From contig JAGPYM010000028.1 in NCBI GenBank assembly GCA_020736575.1, positions 248,001 to 312,000 on the forward strand: a stretch of 64,000 bases of DNA. Direction: 5' to 3'. The position numbers and the translations under genes were made by a program. Source of the DNA: Thelonectria olida. Lineage: Eukaryota; Ascomycota; Sordariomycetes; Hypocreales; Nectriaceae. The notes under the pieces were generated by a model, which was not told the origin of the DNA, made no database searches, and worked only from the letters and a program-made list of their open reading frames with translations. This document shows, in pieces, positions 11,254 through 22,989 of this stretch. Numbering within the stretch: position 1 is the stretch's first letter; every line of letters begins with the position of its first letter.

Positions 11254-12033
11254 ATGATCCGGCATCCGTCCCAACGAGATTCGCCAGCAGCCCACATCGA
11301 CTCGGAAGAAGCGCGATCCCTTTCTTCTCAGTCCGATGCCGCGCAGTCCGTCGTCAGCAGTGTCAATGCCAGCGTCATCAACAGCGAGCCTTCCGGCGAC
11401 GACGGTCCTGTGGCTGGAGCCCTTGAGTGGGAAGAAGCCTGTCTAAAGTTACGGCCCATTATTTGCTTTGGGCTGAAGCACCTGGACGAGCAGTCAACCA
11501 GTCTCCAGCGGGATGCCATAATCTCCATTGCGTGGATTCAGCCAAAGTCCATTGGTGTAAAACAATGGGACTTGGGTTCGAACCACGAGTGTGTGTCCTT
11601 ATGTGGCTATATTAAGCAGGTTCGTGAGAAGCCCGACGATACGAAAATGGGGTCGAACCGCTACTACGCACCATCCTAGGCATAACTACAATGGCTAACT
11701 CTGTGCGTCTGATTAGGAGCCCTTCTTCCGGAACCTGAAGGAACCCAAGTACCCGCGAGTCTTCCAGCTGGACAGAGGTGGCATCTGCTGGGTGCCCAAG
11801 GGCTATCTGGGACTAGCCGTCCCTCTACATGACAAGGACATCGACATCACTTTTCTTTCATATCTTGAAGCCTCGTCTTGCAACCACACATGGCCAGTCA
11901 GTCACAAGTTGTACTTGACGCAAACGGGGTTTAAAGCAGAGGCTCGACTCAAGTTCGCCATGGTATTACTTCGGCTACAAGGAGAACAACTATCGATCAT
12001 ACATAGCCTCAGTCAGGTCTCACGCGCCAATTG
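11254..12033 (+). CDS. Hypothetical protein, possibly decayed
   Basis: An open frame from the ATG at 11254 to 11679 encodes a Ser-rich N-terminus followed by an ordered-looking part (ALEWEEACLKLRPIICFGLK, IISIAWIQPKSIGVKQWDLG). A second frame after a plausible acceptor at about 11717 (CTGATTAG) continues EPFFRNLKEPKYPRVFQLDR and runs to about 12033. The join is inferred: the donor is not clear and no family is recognised. No ATG precedes 11254 in frame although the frame stays open upstream to about 11098. It could be a real two-exon lineage-specific gene or a broken one. Confidence 0.3.
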
Positions 12034-13930
12034 ATCAATTCTTGCATATATCTCTTCCGGGTGGAGTTTCACAAGGGCAATGAAGAGGGCAGAGTGTTCC
12101 CTATTAAAACGGCCAAGGGTGCTTGGAAGATCGTCGCCTGTCGGAGGGTTGGCTATGTATATGGCTTTCGGCTGTTAATAATATTGAGACTGCCACTTAT
12201 GTCTATCGCAGTTCAGAAGCCGTGCCTTTTGGAATTGCAAACACTTCTTTTGTTCTCTTGGGACCAAGACTTGCTTTTCGTAGCTTGGGACTTGGGTCAC
12301 GAGCTCCTCATGCGTCTCGAGGAGTTCTCGATAGCCTATGGTGGTGCGCTTCGCGCGAGGCAACTTCTGTAGTGTTAGTCGACTAAACAAGTTGTCGACG
12401 TCGTTACTAGTTCTTGGGGCGAAGGAGACCCAGTCCTCTTCGCCCCTGGGACATCTTAGTCAAGAGCATGTCGACCTCTCCAAACGTCTCTTCGACAGTC
12501 TTGTGTCGATCCTAGATGATGGCCTGGTCGACGCGGGTCCTCCTCGACAGGTTCTTGGACACCTTGAAGGAGCGCTCCCTGTTGTCAATCTGTTCAGGTG
12601 TAGGAGGAGGATGCTTTGCGGCGGCAGGGAGGAGTGGATGCTTGACTGTGTGCGAATTCTCCATTTCGCCTAGCTGTGGCCTTGGTTGGGCCGATAGGTT
12701 CACGGTATGTTGTGAGGACGGGTAGCATGCGGCGGGTAAGGTTGTTGCTGCTCAACGGCGCGTGGTGATGAGGGACTGGGGTCATAACCGGCGGCGTCCC
12801 AGAGTCTGGGGAATGGGAGGGCGCGTTCAGCTGGTAGCGCCCTGTGTATTTTTTGGCCCTTTAAAACAAGGCTTTGCGGGGTGTGTTTCGGTTGAAGATA
12901 GGGTTAATCGCCAGGATATGTAGCTTGTTGGTGAGCTCCCTTTCTCTGACACAAGCTACCAAGGTAATCGGACACATGCAGCAGCTAGTTTGGGCTTCTT
13001 AAATGGTCGTGAGGGTCGCAAAAGGTATCTATACCCAGCGCCTATAACTCGATTATAAACCCGGTGAAAGGCGTCATCGCGTCGTCTACTTCCGGAAGCG
13101 TCCTCACTTTCCCTACATGATTTGAGTTATCATGAAGTCGCCAACACAGTGCACACCCTGGAACAGTGCGCCCGCAATTGCGAGAAACTGGCTTGGATGC
13201 GAGGATGCGATAGTGCAGCTGAGAAGGGCGACGTCTCGACCGAGGAATGCATCGCGGCCCCGAACGAGCATATTCGCCGGTTGAACTGTGAACTCGACTA
13301 CTACAACCACTTGATCCAAGACTGCTACACCAAGACGGCTGTGTGTTCCATCGTACGATGCGGACAATCTTAGCTGCGTTCTCACTGGTCTAATGGCTGC
13401 CTTGAGCTATCGACGGCTTATATCTGCCCAGTTCTCGTTTCAGGGGCGCTTTAAAATGTTGAGGCTGGGGTGTTGCCTCGCCCCGTTCTTCCCAGAGAGC
13501 ACGCCAGCAGCGAGTCGCTTTGTGGTTGGGAAGGTCATCAGCCGATCCGTAGATACCGATGCAGGATCGGGACTTGGATTGGCCTGCGGTTATTTAAGAG
13601 AGAAGTCAAGTCCGTCCAGAGACATTCGTTCCCATCACCATTGAGCCAGTCTCTTGTGTCGTTTGGGTCCGTGCTTAGTGCACGCAAGTGTACGTGCAAA
13701 AGTGCAAGCCAGGGGCGCATTGACCGAATTTCACACAACCTTCACGGTCACTCGAAGAGATGTGTACTTCTCACAAACTGCAAAGACACGGCATCGTGCA
13801 ATTAGCATTGGGAGATGAGCTCACCGGGTTCCCCGAGTGGCGGGTTCGACTGTGCGCCGTGTACGCGAGAGGTTGAGAGTGGCGACGAGCGCGCGGGAGC
13901 GGGACGTACTTCCCCGTCCCCATCGCGTCC
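12034..13930. other. Interval with unassigned short open frames
   Basis: Several frames of 60-110 codons, none recognised. The best is a Cys-rich frame at about 13140-13373 (CARNCEKLAWMRGC at the start, CYTKTAVCSIVRC at the end) without an in-frame ATG or signal peptide. I do not call it a gene. Confidence 0.35.
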
Positions 13931-14140
13931 TTGGCGCGTTTGAACGACACAGAGAAGCGAATGAGCTTGCAGCAAATTCACGTTGATTTCATATCAACAG
14001 GGCCACTGCATGCACGAGACAAAGCTGACCTCATCCAGATATTTCTCCCGTCTGCGCGGTCACGATATCGTTGTCAACAGTGCAATATAGCTTTATGTAC
14101 AACAGGTAAGTGCTGGAACCTTTGGCACCACCAAATTTAG
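13931..14140 (+). pseudogene. Remnant of a piggyBac-like transposase C-terminus (copy 1)
   Basis: The frame ends with RCQQCNIALCTTGKCWNLWH followed by a stop. The spacing C-x2-C-x5-C-x4-CW with a terminal His resembles the Cys-rich C-terminal tail of piggyBac-like transposases. Nothing of the catalytic domain is visible. A second copy follows about 290 bp downstream. The assignment rests on the tail motif only. Confidence 0.35.
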
Positions 14141-14339
14141 GCGGGGTGGTAATGTACCTTTGATTTTATGCTCTTTGATTGGCTAGATGCCCTTGCTCGT
14201 GACCCGGGTGGAGGATTACGGTACTCAAGAGGAGATCACAGCATAAACACGTCAAGGTCTAGCTACCTAGGATGTAAGGGCAAGAGGTTCGACGGGTCCG
14301 TCAGGATCGCATAGCCCTTCGTGAGACAAGTGGGAATAG

Positions 14340-14430
14340 CTTCAAGAGGCCACGGCAGCGTTGCGAGCAATGTGATGTCGCTCTATGTACTGGTGGAGAT
14401 TGCTGGTACCTCTATCACAGGCTAAAATAG
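14340..14430 (+). pseudogene. Remnant of a piggyBac-like transposase C-terminus (copy 2)
   Basis: In frame up to the TAG at 14428-14430 it reads RQRCEQCDVALCTGGDCWYL and ends YHRLK. Cys spacing and the terminal stop match copy 1 at 14068-14140, so the two are decayed relatives. The rest of the element is not recognisable. Confidence 0.35.
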
Positions 14431-14989
14431 GTGGCGTTAATGTACATAGCATCTTCTACTGTCTTATTGGTCGACGTCCTTGTCGGGTACATTGCTGGTG
14501 CTTCTCTACGGGGAAAGGGATAGGGAGTGAGGCATAGGAGGAATACCCAGGGCAACTGGAACACTGTTTCACGCAAGAGACAATCGCCTCGTTCCGTGAT
14601 CTCGGGGAAAGCTCCGTACCATCTTGACCCAGCGATTTGTGTATGTTGTCTCGACGCAGTGAGCCAGGTCGTCGGACTCTGTGGTGGGAGCTTGAATTGT
14701 CGAGCCCGGTGCCGGCCCGGGCAACAGCGAACAACTGGGATGGTTGGATTAGGCAAAAGCAGTGGAGGTGGGGTCGATTTCCTGAGCAAAGAAGCAGGCC
14801 CAGGTGCACTGAGACTGGGCGTGGTGAATTGAGAGAGATCCCCCCTTCATAAACCAGGAAGAGCTTGAGAGTATCTTGCTGTAATAGGTATGACGAAATC
14901 CAAATTTCGACTGTCTGTTTCAAATCTGCGGAGAAAGAAGGAACCCCCGATGCCGACATTCCCATCGCGTATTAGGCTGATACTCCATT

Positions 14990-15341
14990 AGATACGTACG
15001 AGGAACCTGCGACTTCAAGCTTGATTTCCGAGGGACCTTCGCCCGTTGACAGGCTAGACGGACTCGGACTGGGCTGGTGAGATACTGAGACTCGAAGGTC
15101 CACCACGGGATATATTTTTAACGTTGGCAGCGGCGCAGTAAGCTGGGCTGCAGTGACACAATCAGTGGCGCTGTCTACCTGCGAAGCTGAATACATGGAG
15201 CAGACACAGGCAACCAAGGGAGCCATCTGGTTACGAGCCTTGCTGCAAGAACTCCTGTGAGGCCTAAGCGACACACACCTAATCACTGCAACCATTATCT
15301 ACGGAGACAACCAAGGGGCAATCGTCTTGCTCGAGTGGGAG
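14990..15341 (+). pseudogene. Ty1/Copia polyprotein remnant, RNase H region
   Basis: Frames on the plus strand with interruptions read as the end of a Copia polyprotein: RYVRGTCDFKLDFRGT, then AVSWAAVTQSVALSTCEAEY, ATKGAIWLRALLQELL, and TATIIYGDNQGAIVLL. These are the hallmark blocks of the Copia RNase H (STCEAEY, DNQGAI). A purine tract, GAGTGGGAG, sits directly before the LTR start at 15342. Stops and frameshifts make it non-functional. Everything upstream of about 14990 is too decayed to read. Confidence 0.8.
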
Positions 15342-15445
15342 TGTTGGATATTAGAAGTGTGGGGCGACCAAGTCGGTGGCAAGGTGAGGAAGGAGGAACA
15401 TTCCACAAGAGATTGTGCCTATATATAAACAGTGATTCCCCTACT
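15342..15445 (+). repeat. Truncated 3' LTR of the Copia remnant
   Basis: Begins TGTTGGATATTAG right after the polypurine tract. Over about 104 bp it matches the solo LTR at 53555-53708 closely, including GCGACCAAGTCGGTGGCAAG and AACATTCCACAAGAGAT and a TATATA box. The match ends near 15445, so the last 45 bp or so of this LTR are missing, just before the 3' end of the Ulp1-type gene. Confidence 0.8.
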
Positions 15446-15468
15446 ACTAAGAATATATATGTTGAACC

Positions 15469-17052
15469 CTAATATCCTGGAAATGTAAATTTCCCATCTT
15501 CAACCTCTATCATTAGTTCATGAACCCTGACGCTGCGTTCTAAGGAGCAAACCTCATTCTCCCGTTTCTTAACTTCAGTAAGTTGTAAAGCCACCTGGTG
15601 TTTGCAACTCTGAACTCTTCTCTTAGCGTCCTCAATTTTTTGCTCCCTGTCACAGGACAGCTTGTCGCAAACCTCCTCTGCTCCCTTCGCCCTCATAGTG
15701 CTTGACATTTCAGTCTGTAGACTGGCAATTCTAGAGTCTAAATTGCTGGGCTGAGGTGAAGACGCAGCATTGTGAGCCTCGCTGCCACACTTCTCCCGTC
15801 CCTTGCGGCAAAGAGCCTGTTCAGTGGAGGTAGTTTCTCTGTGAAACTGTTCTCTCATCTTGAGTTCTGTATCTGCATCACCTTGTGCCGACTTTGCTTT
15901 CTGAAGATCAGACCGGGCTTTCTCAGCACAATGCTGTGCTTCGGCAAGCCGGCTCCGAACTTCATCCAGGTTGCCCAAAGCCAAACTTTGCTCAACAAAC
16001 TTACGAAATGCGGACGGAATGGGAGTAGTTTCCTTTTTCGCAAGTTTCTGGACGTTTGTGAGGACTGAGAGGTTGCATTTTGATACTGACGAAAGTGATG
16101 ATGGATCTTTCTCAAGGAGAATGCTTAATAATCGTTCCCTCGCATCTGTAGGCTCTATCGGCTGGCTGATATCTTCGCTAATTAGAAGACGCACGAGTTG
16201 CGTCAACACAAAAATACCGCAGCTGATGCCATCATTCTGTTGGGCACAATCCTAAACCAGTTTATTAATATGAATATTCAGAATCTAAATACATATAATA
16301 CAGTATCAAGAACTCACTTTCTTCTGAAATTTCATGTCATAACTCGGACCATACTCCTTCAGCCATTTTTCGAAACGGACATTGGCTGCTGTGGCGCGCC
16401 CATTATCGGACAAAGAGTCATAGAAATCAAAACGAACAGCGGGCAATGTGATATCTACAACACCCAGTGTCCAATGCCCAACATCCTGATGATGAATTGG
16501 GAAGAAGAGAATCTGATCTTTGTGTAAATCCCGGAGTTGCTGCGGTAACGTCTTCTCGTCTGCGTCTGCCTCAAACCAGAGCGGATCTAGCAAGCGGCCA
16601 GCCTTTGGGTGTGTCCAGAATTGGGCGAATATGATTTGGCTGATGAACTCCATGGTGGCATCATTAAGTTGAACAGGGTTTTGAAGTTGGGAATAGACTT
16701 GGTCCGCAGCCGCCATCTGTCCATCATGGCGTCGTCGTTTGGTTGGGTGAGCAGGGCCACTCGGCTCTAGTAAGGAAGTGTCTCGCGAAAGATTAACCAC
16801 ACTGCCGAACGATCTGGGCGTTTCGGAGCCTGCTTCCACTCTGGTCGGCTCCCGGATAGGCCGCAGGTCGTCGGCCGTATCGTGACTGTTTCTGCCGCCC
16901 CAGTCGTCCAGGTTGCCGGAGTGTTTGTCTATGCGTTGGATCTGCTGTACCGTCGGCACAGAGCTATCAACCTCATTGGCGGCTACTTCCTGCCCTCCGC
17001 TGGGATATAGCAACCCCCGGCCACCGCTTGCCGAGCGTAGTTTTCGTTTCAT
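15469..17052 (-). CDS. Ulp1-type (C48) cysteine protease with coiled-coil tail
   Basis: Two exons: 17052-16318 and 16251-15469. The intron 16317-16252 (GTGAGT...TTTAG) is phase 0; the spliced protein has about 505 residues. I chose the ATG at 17052 (MKRKLRSASGG). The first third is disordered and basic (PTKRRRHDG). The catalytic domain follows: GHWTLGVVD with the catalytic His, FDFYDSL with the Asp, and, across the intron, DCAQQNDGISCGIFV with the oxyanion Gln and nucleophile Cys, all present. The last 200 residues are a Glu/Lys/Arg-rich predicted coiled coil (RSRLAEAQHCAEKARSDL). Known Ulp1 enzymes process or remove SUMO in the nucleus. Dispersed Ulp1-like genes with variable tails in fungi are often associated with transposons or are lineage-specific, so the substrate here is unknown. 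Confidence 0.82.
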
Positions 17053-17450
17053 CCGAGTTGGTGATGGAATGTTGTGAGTCAAGAGGCCGTATTTGCCATC
17101 CAGGCATCTCGGCAGTGGGTTCAGGTTCAGGTTCTATTCCTACTCGGTTTTAGCCGCCATTTCTCGGCAGCCATGCCCGGTAAGCGGGGTTTGGCCGACG
17201 GCCGAAGCGCTCCGAATGTTTATCCGTTACGCCCCACTTCGCCAACGCCGTTTGGCGTTTGACCAGCTGTCTCCAAACTTCCCACTTTTCCTCCTAAACC
17301 TCTATCTACAACAACGGGCTGCCAACCACTGTAGATCGCGGTTCTAAATACTAATGTACACATGCTTTTAGGCTCCTATAAGGCGAGGTATACGCCTCGT
17401 GTATGGGTCCTTCTACCTACAGTCTCCCCCCAGCGCTCGGCTTCGTCTGG

Positions 17451-20400
17451 TTACGGACTGATCCTGAATTGCCCAAGGATCTGGGTTTGTTCCATGAACT
17501 TGACAACCTTTGCTGCTACTTTGCGCTCGCTCAGCAGTGTCCGGAGATTTTGACGTCCTGGAAATTGGCCTAGTTCCTGATTTCGAAGTGCGGTGTGCTT
17601 CCTGCATTGAAGTAGGATGTGGGTTACTGTCTGCCGTCCTTCGCCGCAGTTGCATCTCGGATCGGTGACCCCTGGCACTCTTCGTTTGAAGAGAAAGTCG
17701 TTCATCCCAATCTTTTCCGTCCGGAGTTGGATGTAAATGGCGCTCTGCCTCTTGCTGAAGTGCTTGTGTGGCTGTAGTACTTTTGGCGTTGGCTCCGGTG
17801 TGTGCCTGAAGGTTGTCCGGCCCCTGGTTTCCTGTCGCCACTGCGTTTTCCATCTGTCGTTGACAACTCTGCGCGACCACATTTTTAATGTGGACTTCAA
17901 GGAATACAGTACCGGGGGTTGCTGTGCCCTTAGTCCTGGCGGTCCTCTCTGTCTCCATCCCGTGGCTTCTTTGGCCGCTCCATCGGCCGCTTCGTTGCCG
18001 TAAATCCCCTTGTGGGCTGGGATCCATCGGATCTCAACGGTCAAGCCTTGTGTTTGTAGTTCCTGTATTCGCTTCGTTATGTCTTGGAGAAGGTATGACC
18101 CCGATTTGCCCCTGGGCCTCGCCGCCGACCTGATAGCTGCTTGGTTGTCTGTGTAGATCAAGATTTTCTTTCTGATATTGCCTTGGCTTCTGTCTTCCTG
18201 GGCGATCTGGAGAGCTAGGGAGATCCCTTGGAGTTCGCCGGCGTACACTGTCGATACGGTGTCGTCGCCCATGTAGGCGCTCCTGCTTTGACTGGTCGTC
18301 GTGCACACTGCCGCAGCGCCCACGTGTCCGTTGATGCCACTTCCATCCGTGTATATGTGTATAGCGTTTGGCTCATTGCCGATGCCGTACTGGTGTCTCG
18401 CTTGTGCTTTCTCGACGCTCTCTTCGATGAACGTTTTTGGGCCTCTCCACCATGGTGGGACGACGTGTGGGGTGACTACTTCCATTTTCTCCATCTCGAA
18501 CCCTTGTTCGTCCTGTATGGCTTTCTGTATTGCTCTGCGTGGGCTCATTTTTGTCTTTCCTCCTCTCAGACCATCTGCACTGTGCTGGGATTCTTGTCCC
18601 CCAAAGCCGATTCTTCCCAGACAGTCCGCGTTGTGCTTCCAGATTTGATGTTCGATGGGCAGAAGATGTGTTTCGACGTCCAGGGCGGGGGCTGACGTGG
18701 CTTTGAAGGCACCAGAAATCGCCCTGGCTGCCCGTGCCTGCAGGCTTTGCAGTTGTGCCAGTGTCTTGTTTGTGTACGGCATGTTTCGCGTTCTCCAGTT
18801 TGAGTTTGACCACGCAGAGCATGCATATACGATCTGTGGCACCACCACCCCTCGGTAGATCTTCCTCATGTCTTGGAGGGTAAGGCCCCAGGTTGAGCTA
18901 CCCAGGCTACTTAGGGCTGAGATTGTTTTCGTCGCCTTCCTCCGTATTTCGTCTACGTGGGGCTTCCACTGCAGCGCAGAGTCCATGATGAGTCCTAGAT
19001 ATTTGCAGGTCGGCTTTGCCGGGATCTCGCCCCATGCCGTTTGCAGTGGGTGTTGAATATCTATTCTCGTGCGTGCCCTGGTGAAGTGTATGAGTTGGAA
19101 TTTGCTGGGTGAGAAGACTGACGCATGGGTTTCGCCCACTGCTCGGCTGTTTGGAGTGCTCCTTGAAGTTTGTTGCATGTTTCCGTCGTCGTATCTCCCC
19201 ATGTGAGGATCGCCACGTCGTCAATGAACCCAGTAGAGGTGGTGTCCTCTGCTTGATTGCAGCTCTCGATGAGATCTGCGTTGTAGAAAATGTAGAGGAT
19301 TGGTGAGAGCGGCGAGCCTTGTACTGTCCCGGTCGAGATTCTGTGTCGCTCGGTTCTGAATCCATCGATCGAGATCCTGGTGTGTCGGTCTTCAAGAAGA
19401 CTCGATATCCACCGAACAGTCTTCTCATCAATTTTCCTCTTCCGTAGGTTGTGCAGGAGCCGCTTGTGTGATACGTTGTCGAAGGCGCCGGAGACGTCGA
19501 GTAATAGCAAGCTGGCTACCTGGCCTCGGCCTATGTTCCACGCCTCATAGATCTTATCGATGATGTGATGCACGGCGTGCTCGGCGGATCTCATCTTCCT
19601 ACCTCCCATGTGGGTTGAGGGGAGCAGGTTATGTGTCTCCGCCACATAGCTCAGTCGGTTTGCTATTATGGCATCCATGATCTTGCCTATGGTGTTCAAC
19701 AACCCTATCGGCCGGTAAGACCCAGGAATGGTGTAGTTGTCCTTTCCCTGCTTCCTCAGTACAACTGTTGTCGATTCCCTGAAGTGTTGTGGACAGTAAC
19801 CGAGATTGAGGCTCTGGTTGAAAATCGCCGACAGGTGAGGCTTAATCCATGTCGCTGCTAGTTGCAATGCTTTGTTCGGGATGCTATCAGGGCCGGGAGC
19901 CTTGAGCGGCGAGGCTTCTTGCATGGCTCTCTCCACTTCTTGTTCTGTAATGGGCGGCATCGTTATCCGGTCCGGGTAAGTCGCGTCTTCGATGTCGCCA
20001 ATCTCTGCTTCCGGTGGGGAGGGAAAGAATGCCTTCCTGAAGATCTCTGCCTTTTCCGCTGGGTCTGAGACCATTTGAGAGGTGTCTGGGTGCTGTAGTG
20101 TAGGTGTTACCTCTGGTGCCTGAGTGGTTCTGTTTCTAGCCCATTTTGCCATTCTCCAGAGAGCCTCTGGTGACTCTGAAGCTCTCTCAACATTATCTCG
20201 ATGCGCTCTTCGCAGTGCCTTCTTGATTACCCTGCCTTTGTGATTTCTAGCCGCTCGGTATGCCTCCCATGTTTCTTCCGTGTGGTAGAGATTGTGGAGT
20301 CGCCTGAGGCGCTTGGTCTCTGCCAGCACTCGCGTGCACTCCTCATCCCAGCCGCGTCTGGATTTAGGTGACCATGTCCTTTGGGGCACTGCTGTCTCTA

Positions 20401-21286
20401 TCGCACTCTTCAGCGCTGCAACTATTTCCCCCACGTACCGATCAAGCGCGCTTCGGGTTCTCGGTCTTCGCTGCGGCGGCAGCTTGCCCAGGACCGCAGA
20501 CCTGAATCTCTTCTCATCTATCGATTTCCAGTTTCTGGTGGGTTCTCTGCTGAGTTGCTTGGCTGACATGTCGAGGGAAGTGACGATCGGCAAGTGGTCT
20601 GAGTCGTGGTCGAGACTACGGTCTACTTCGCATCTGATGACCCGATCGACCAGGCCGAGGGTGACCAGGCAGAGATCGATTGTTGTCTGCCTTTTGCCTT
20701 CTTCGTACGTGATAGTGCCTGGTGCCAGAGTGTTTGTGAGGTTATAGTCTTCCATAATCTCGACGAGATCTTCTGCCTCCGCCTCTGTTCTAGGGACATG
20801 GGAGCCCCCCCACAACTCATGATGTAGATTGAAGTCTCCGATTAGTATCTGCTCTGTTTGTCGAGCCGAGTCGAGCACCCTTCGCAGTTGAGGTAGTACG
20901 CTTCGCCTATTTTCCGCCGTTTGGTCGGGGTTGTAAATGTTGTGCACCTTGACCTCTCTCATCTCGTCTCCTTGTCCTAAGGTTATCGTTACTGTGCAAA
21001 GGTCCCGACCGTGCGACTCGAATTGCCACTTTGAATGATCAAGGCGTTTGTTGATATACAGACACACCCTTGCTGGGCTTCCGCCTTCATTTTGGGGGTA
21101 GCATAGATGGAACTGGTCTTTTGCCGGATGGTGTGTGGTGTGCATGAAGGAATTCGCCCATGGTTCCTGGATGGCTAAGATGTCGAATTTCATTACCCTT
21201 GGGTCCCGTAGGAGGGTAGCCATAACGATGTCTCTCGATTTTCTGACGTTATACTGTAATATTGAGAGTGATTCCGTGTGTCTCAT
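17451..21286 (-). pseudogene. LINE-1 ORF2: endonuclease, reverse transcriptase, RNase H (one frameshift)
   Basis: Begins at the ATG at 21286, whose ATGA overlaps the ORF1 stop. Domains in order: APE-type endonuclease (SILQYNVRKS, LAIQEPWAN, LIGDFNLHHELWGG, DHDSDHLPIV); reverse transcriptase (SPLKAPGPDSIPNKAL, YRPIGLLNTIGKIMDAI, LLLLDVSGAFDNVSH, GTVQGSPLSPILYIFYNADL, active site FIDDVAIL); RNase H (IHIYTDGSGINGHVGAAA, VYAGELQGISLAL, IYTDNQAAIRSA, IPAHKGIYGNEAAD); and a C-terminal Cys-rich block (DPRCNCGEGRQTVTHILLQC). The frame breaks near 19125, after EQWAK, where one extra base shifts the reading frame; the rest continues to the stop at 17451. All catalytic motifs are present, so only this shift appears to inactivate the copy. 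Confidence 0.88.
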
Positions 21287-22989
21287 TCACGGTTGTCAAC
21301 GTCCATGTTCTCCGCTTGGTAGGTGCCGTGTAGTCGTGCCGAGTTTGCATCGAGGGCTTCCAGTGCCCTTCTAGATGGCGTTATGATTCTTTGGGGCCGT
21401 TGACTGCCCGTGTTGACTGTGATTTCGTTCTCAACCTCGTTCGGGGCGACTGCGTTGCTTCCAGGGTTGGCTCTCTTTTGCCCTCTCTTCGTCGGTGACC
21501 TGCTTCTTCCTTGCCGATTCTGCTGACTGCGGCCAGGTGCGAGAGATGGCGCTCCCTCCCGGATGATTCGTCCGATCGGCTCCTCCTGGGCTCTCACAGT
21601 TGGGTTCACCTGGCTGACTGCCATGCTGCTCTGTGGCTCTAGGTGGTACCTGGGACGTGCGGCGTATGCGGCCTTGACCTTGGCCATCTCCTCCTTCCTG
21701 ATTGCACACTGGTTGCTCCAGGCCTCGTGTTGACCTTTACAGTTGGCGCACTTTCTGAGTACGCTCCTGTCGGATTTGACAGGGCATTCACGGGACGCGT
21801 GTTCTTGAGCGCAGTAGCCGCATCTCGTCGTTGCCTTGCACTGGGTTCCTATGTGGCCATATCCTTGACAGCCGAAGCATTGCCTCAGTCGGCACGACCT
21901 GTTGTACAGCTCGCACTGAAAGACCTCCCCTTGCCAGATCAGGCCCTCGTCGATGATCTTGTTGGCGTCTTGGGGTCTTGTAAACTCAATGATAATCGAG
22001 GAAGCAGCCTTTTCCGCAGATTTCCTCGTGAGCCAGCCTATGTATTTTATCTCGGCGCTCGGGATGAACGGTCTGTTTTCCTGGAGAATGCTGTCTCTGG
22101 TGTCCTCAAGTTGGCTCACATCTATCGAGCTGGTACGGATGCCGTGAACAAGAACTCCGTATGTTGGAATGCGCACTGTTGCTCCATTGCCGAGCCGGTG
22201 CTCCCAGTCCTCAGCGAACTGTCGGAGTACCTCCATGTCAGAGGTCGTAGCCGTCTTGATGCTAAGGTCACCGCTTTTGAGTTGGTTAGTTGACACCGTC
22301 TTGATGTTCTCTATATGCTCGTTTCCGCTTTGTTCTATAGCACGGTCTACGTGTGCTTTCAGGCTACGGGGGTTCATCGCCCGTAGGCTGGCTATGGTGA
22401 GTGGGTTCCGAATGTTCACGGTGATCTCTCGGAGCACTTGCGCATGTGGTGCCTTGTTTTGGTTCAGTGGATTGTGCATGCTAGTAGCTAGCCCATTACC
22501 AGCTGCTACAGATGCGTAGGTCCGTGGCAAGCTCGGGCGGTTGTGCTGGTCTGCGTTCTTGATCTCTCTCACCATTGTCATGACTGTTCTGCCGATATCG
22601 ATCGATTCTCTGGCTGCCGCCTTCGTCTCGTTCTGTGTTTTGTGGCCCTCGCGTATTCCTTCTAATGCCTGCTGGCCCGTGTTCGCTGCCTGTTTGAGTT
22701 CCGTCTTGATATCGTTGAGAGCCTGCATCGTGCTTTCCGCCGCGATCTTCGATTCGGTTCTTACCATCTGTAGTGCGTCATGTACAGTGCCGAGGTCTGG
22801 GATGTTGTGGGTCTTATTGACGAGGGATAGTGCGCCCATGGCCATGATCTTGGCTAGGTCATGGGGGACAGGTTGGTCTTTCGCGCGTTCGATGCACAAG
22901 AGGGCGTCCCTGAGGTATTTGCCGAGTTGCGTGGCGTGCTCGCGGAATTCGACTGGCCATGCCACCTCTTGGGGCCACGAAGTCGCCAT
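21283..22989 (-). CDS. LINE-1 ORF1: gag-like RNA-binding protein
   Basis: 568 residues from the ATG at 22989 (MATSWPQEVAWPVEF). The N-terminal half is helical and probably self-associates. Near residue 380 come three zinc knuckles: CFGCQGYGHIGTQC, CGYCAQEHASREC and CANCKGQHEAWSNQC. This is the usual ORF1 of I/Tad-type LINEs and binds the element RNA. The tail is basic (SRSPTKRGQKRANPG). The stop codon overlaps the ORF2 start as ATGA at 21286-21283, which suggests stop-restart coupling for ORF2 translation. The frame is uninterrupted. Confidence 0.88.
   Translation of the reverse strand: MATSWPQEVAWPVEFREHATQLGKYLRDALLCIERAKDQPVPHDLAKIMAMGALSLVNKTHNIPDLGTVHDALQMVRTESKIAAESTMQALNDIKTELKQAANTGQQALEGIREGHKTQNETKAAARESIDIGRTVMTMVREIKNADQHNRPSLPRTYASVAAGNGLATSMHNPLNQNKAPHAQVLREITVNIRNPLTIASLRAMNPRSLKAHVDRAIEQSGNEHIENIKTVSTNQLKSGDLSIKTATTSDMEVLRQFAEDWEHRLGNGATVRIPTYGVLVHGIRTSSIDVSQLEDTRDSILQENRPFIPSAEIKYIGWLTRKSAEKAASSIIIEFTRPQDANKIIDEGLIWQGEVFQCELYNRSCRLRQCFGCQGYGHIGTQCKATTRCGYCAQEHASRECPVKSDRSVLRKCANCKGQHEAWSNQCAIRKEEMAKVKAAYAARPRYHLEPQSSMAVSQVNPTVRAQEEPIGRIIREGAPSLAPGRSQQNRQGRSRSPTKRGQKRANPGSNAVAPNEVENEITVNTGSQRPQRIITPSRRALEALDANSARLHGTYQAENMDVDNRE

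Noticed and set aside
11570..11590. GGGTTCGAACC, again tRNA-like
   Set aside because: The surrounding bases do not form the five-pair stem in register, and the stretch lies in an open frame without a cloverleaf.
13140..13373. Cys-rich short frame as a candidate small secreted protein
   Set aside because: No in-frame ATG and no signal peptide; Cys spacing matches nothing I know.
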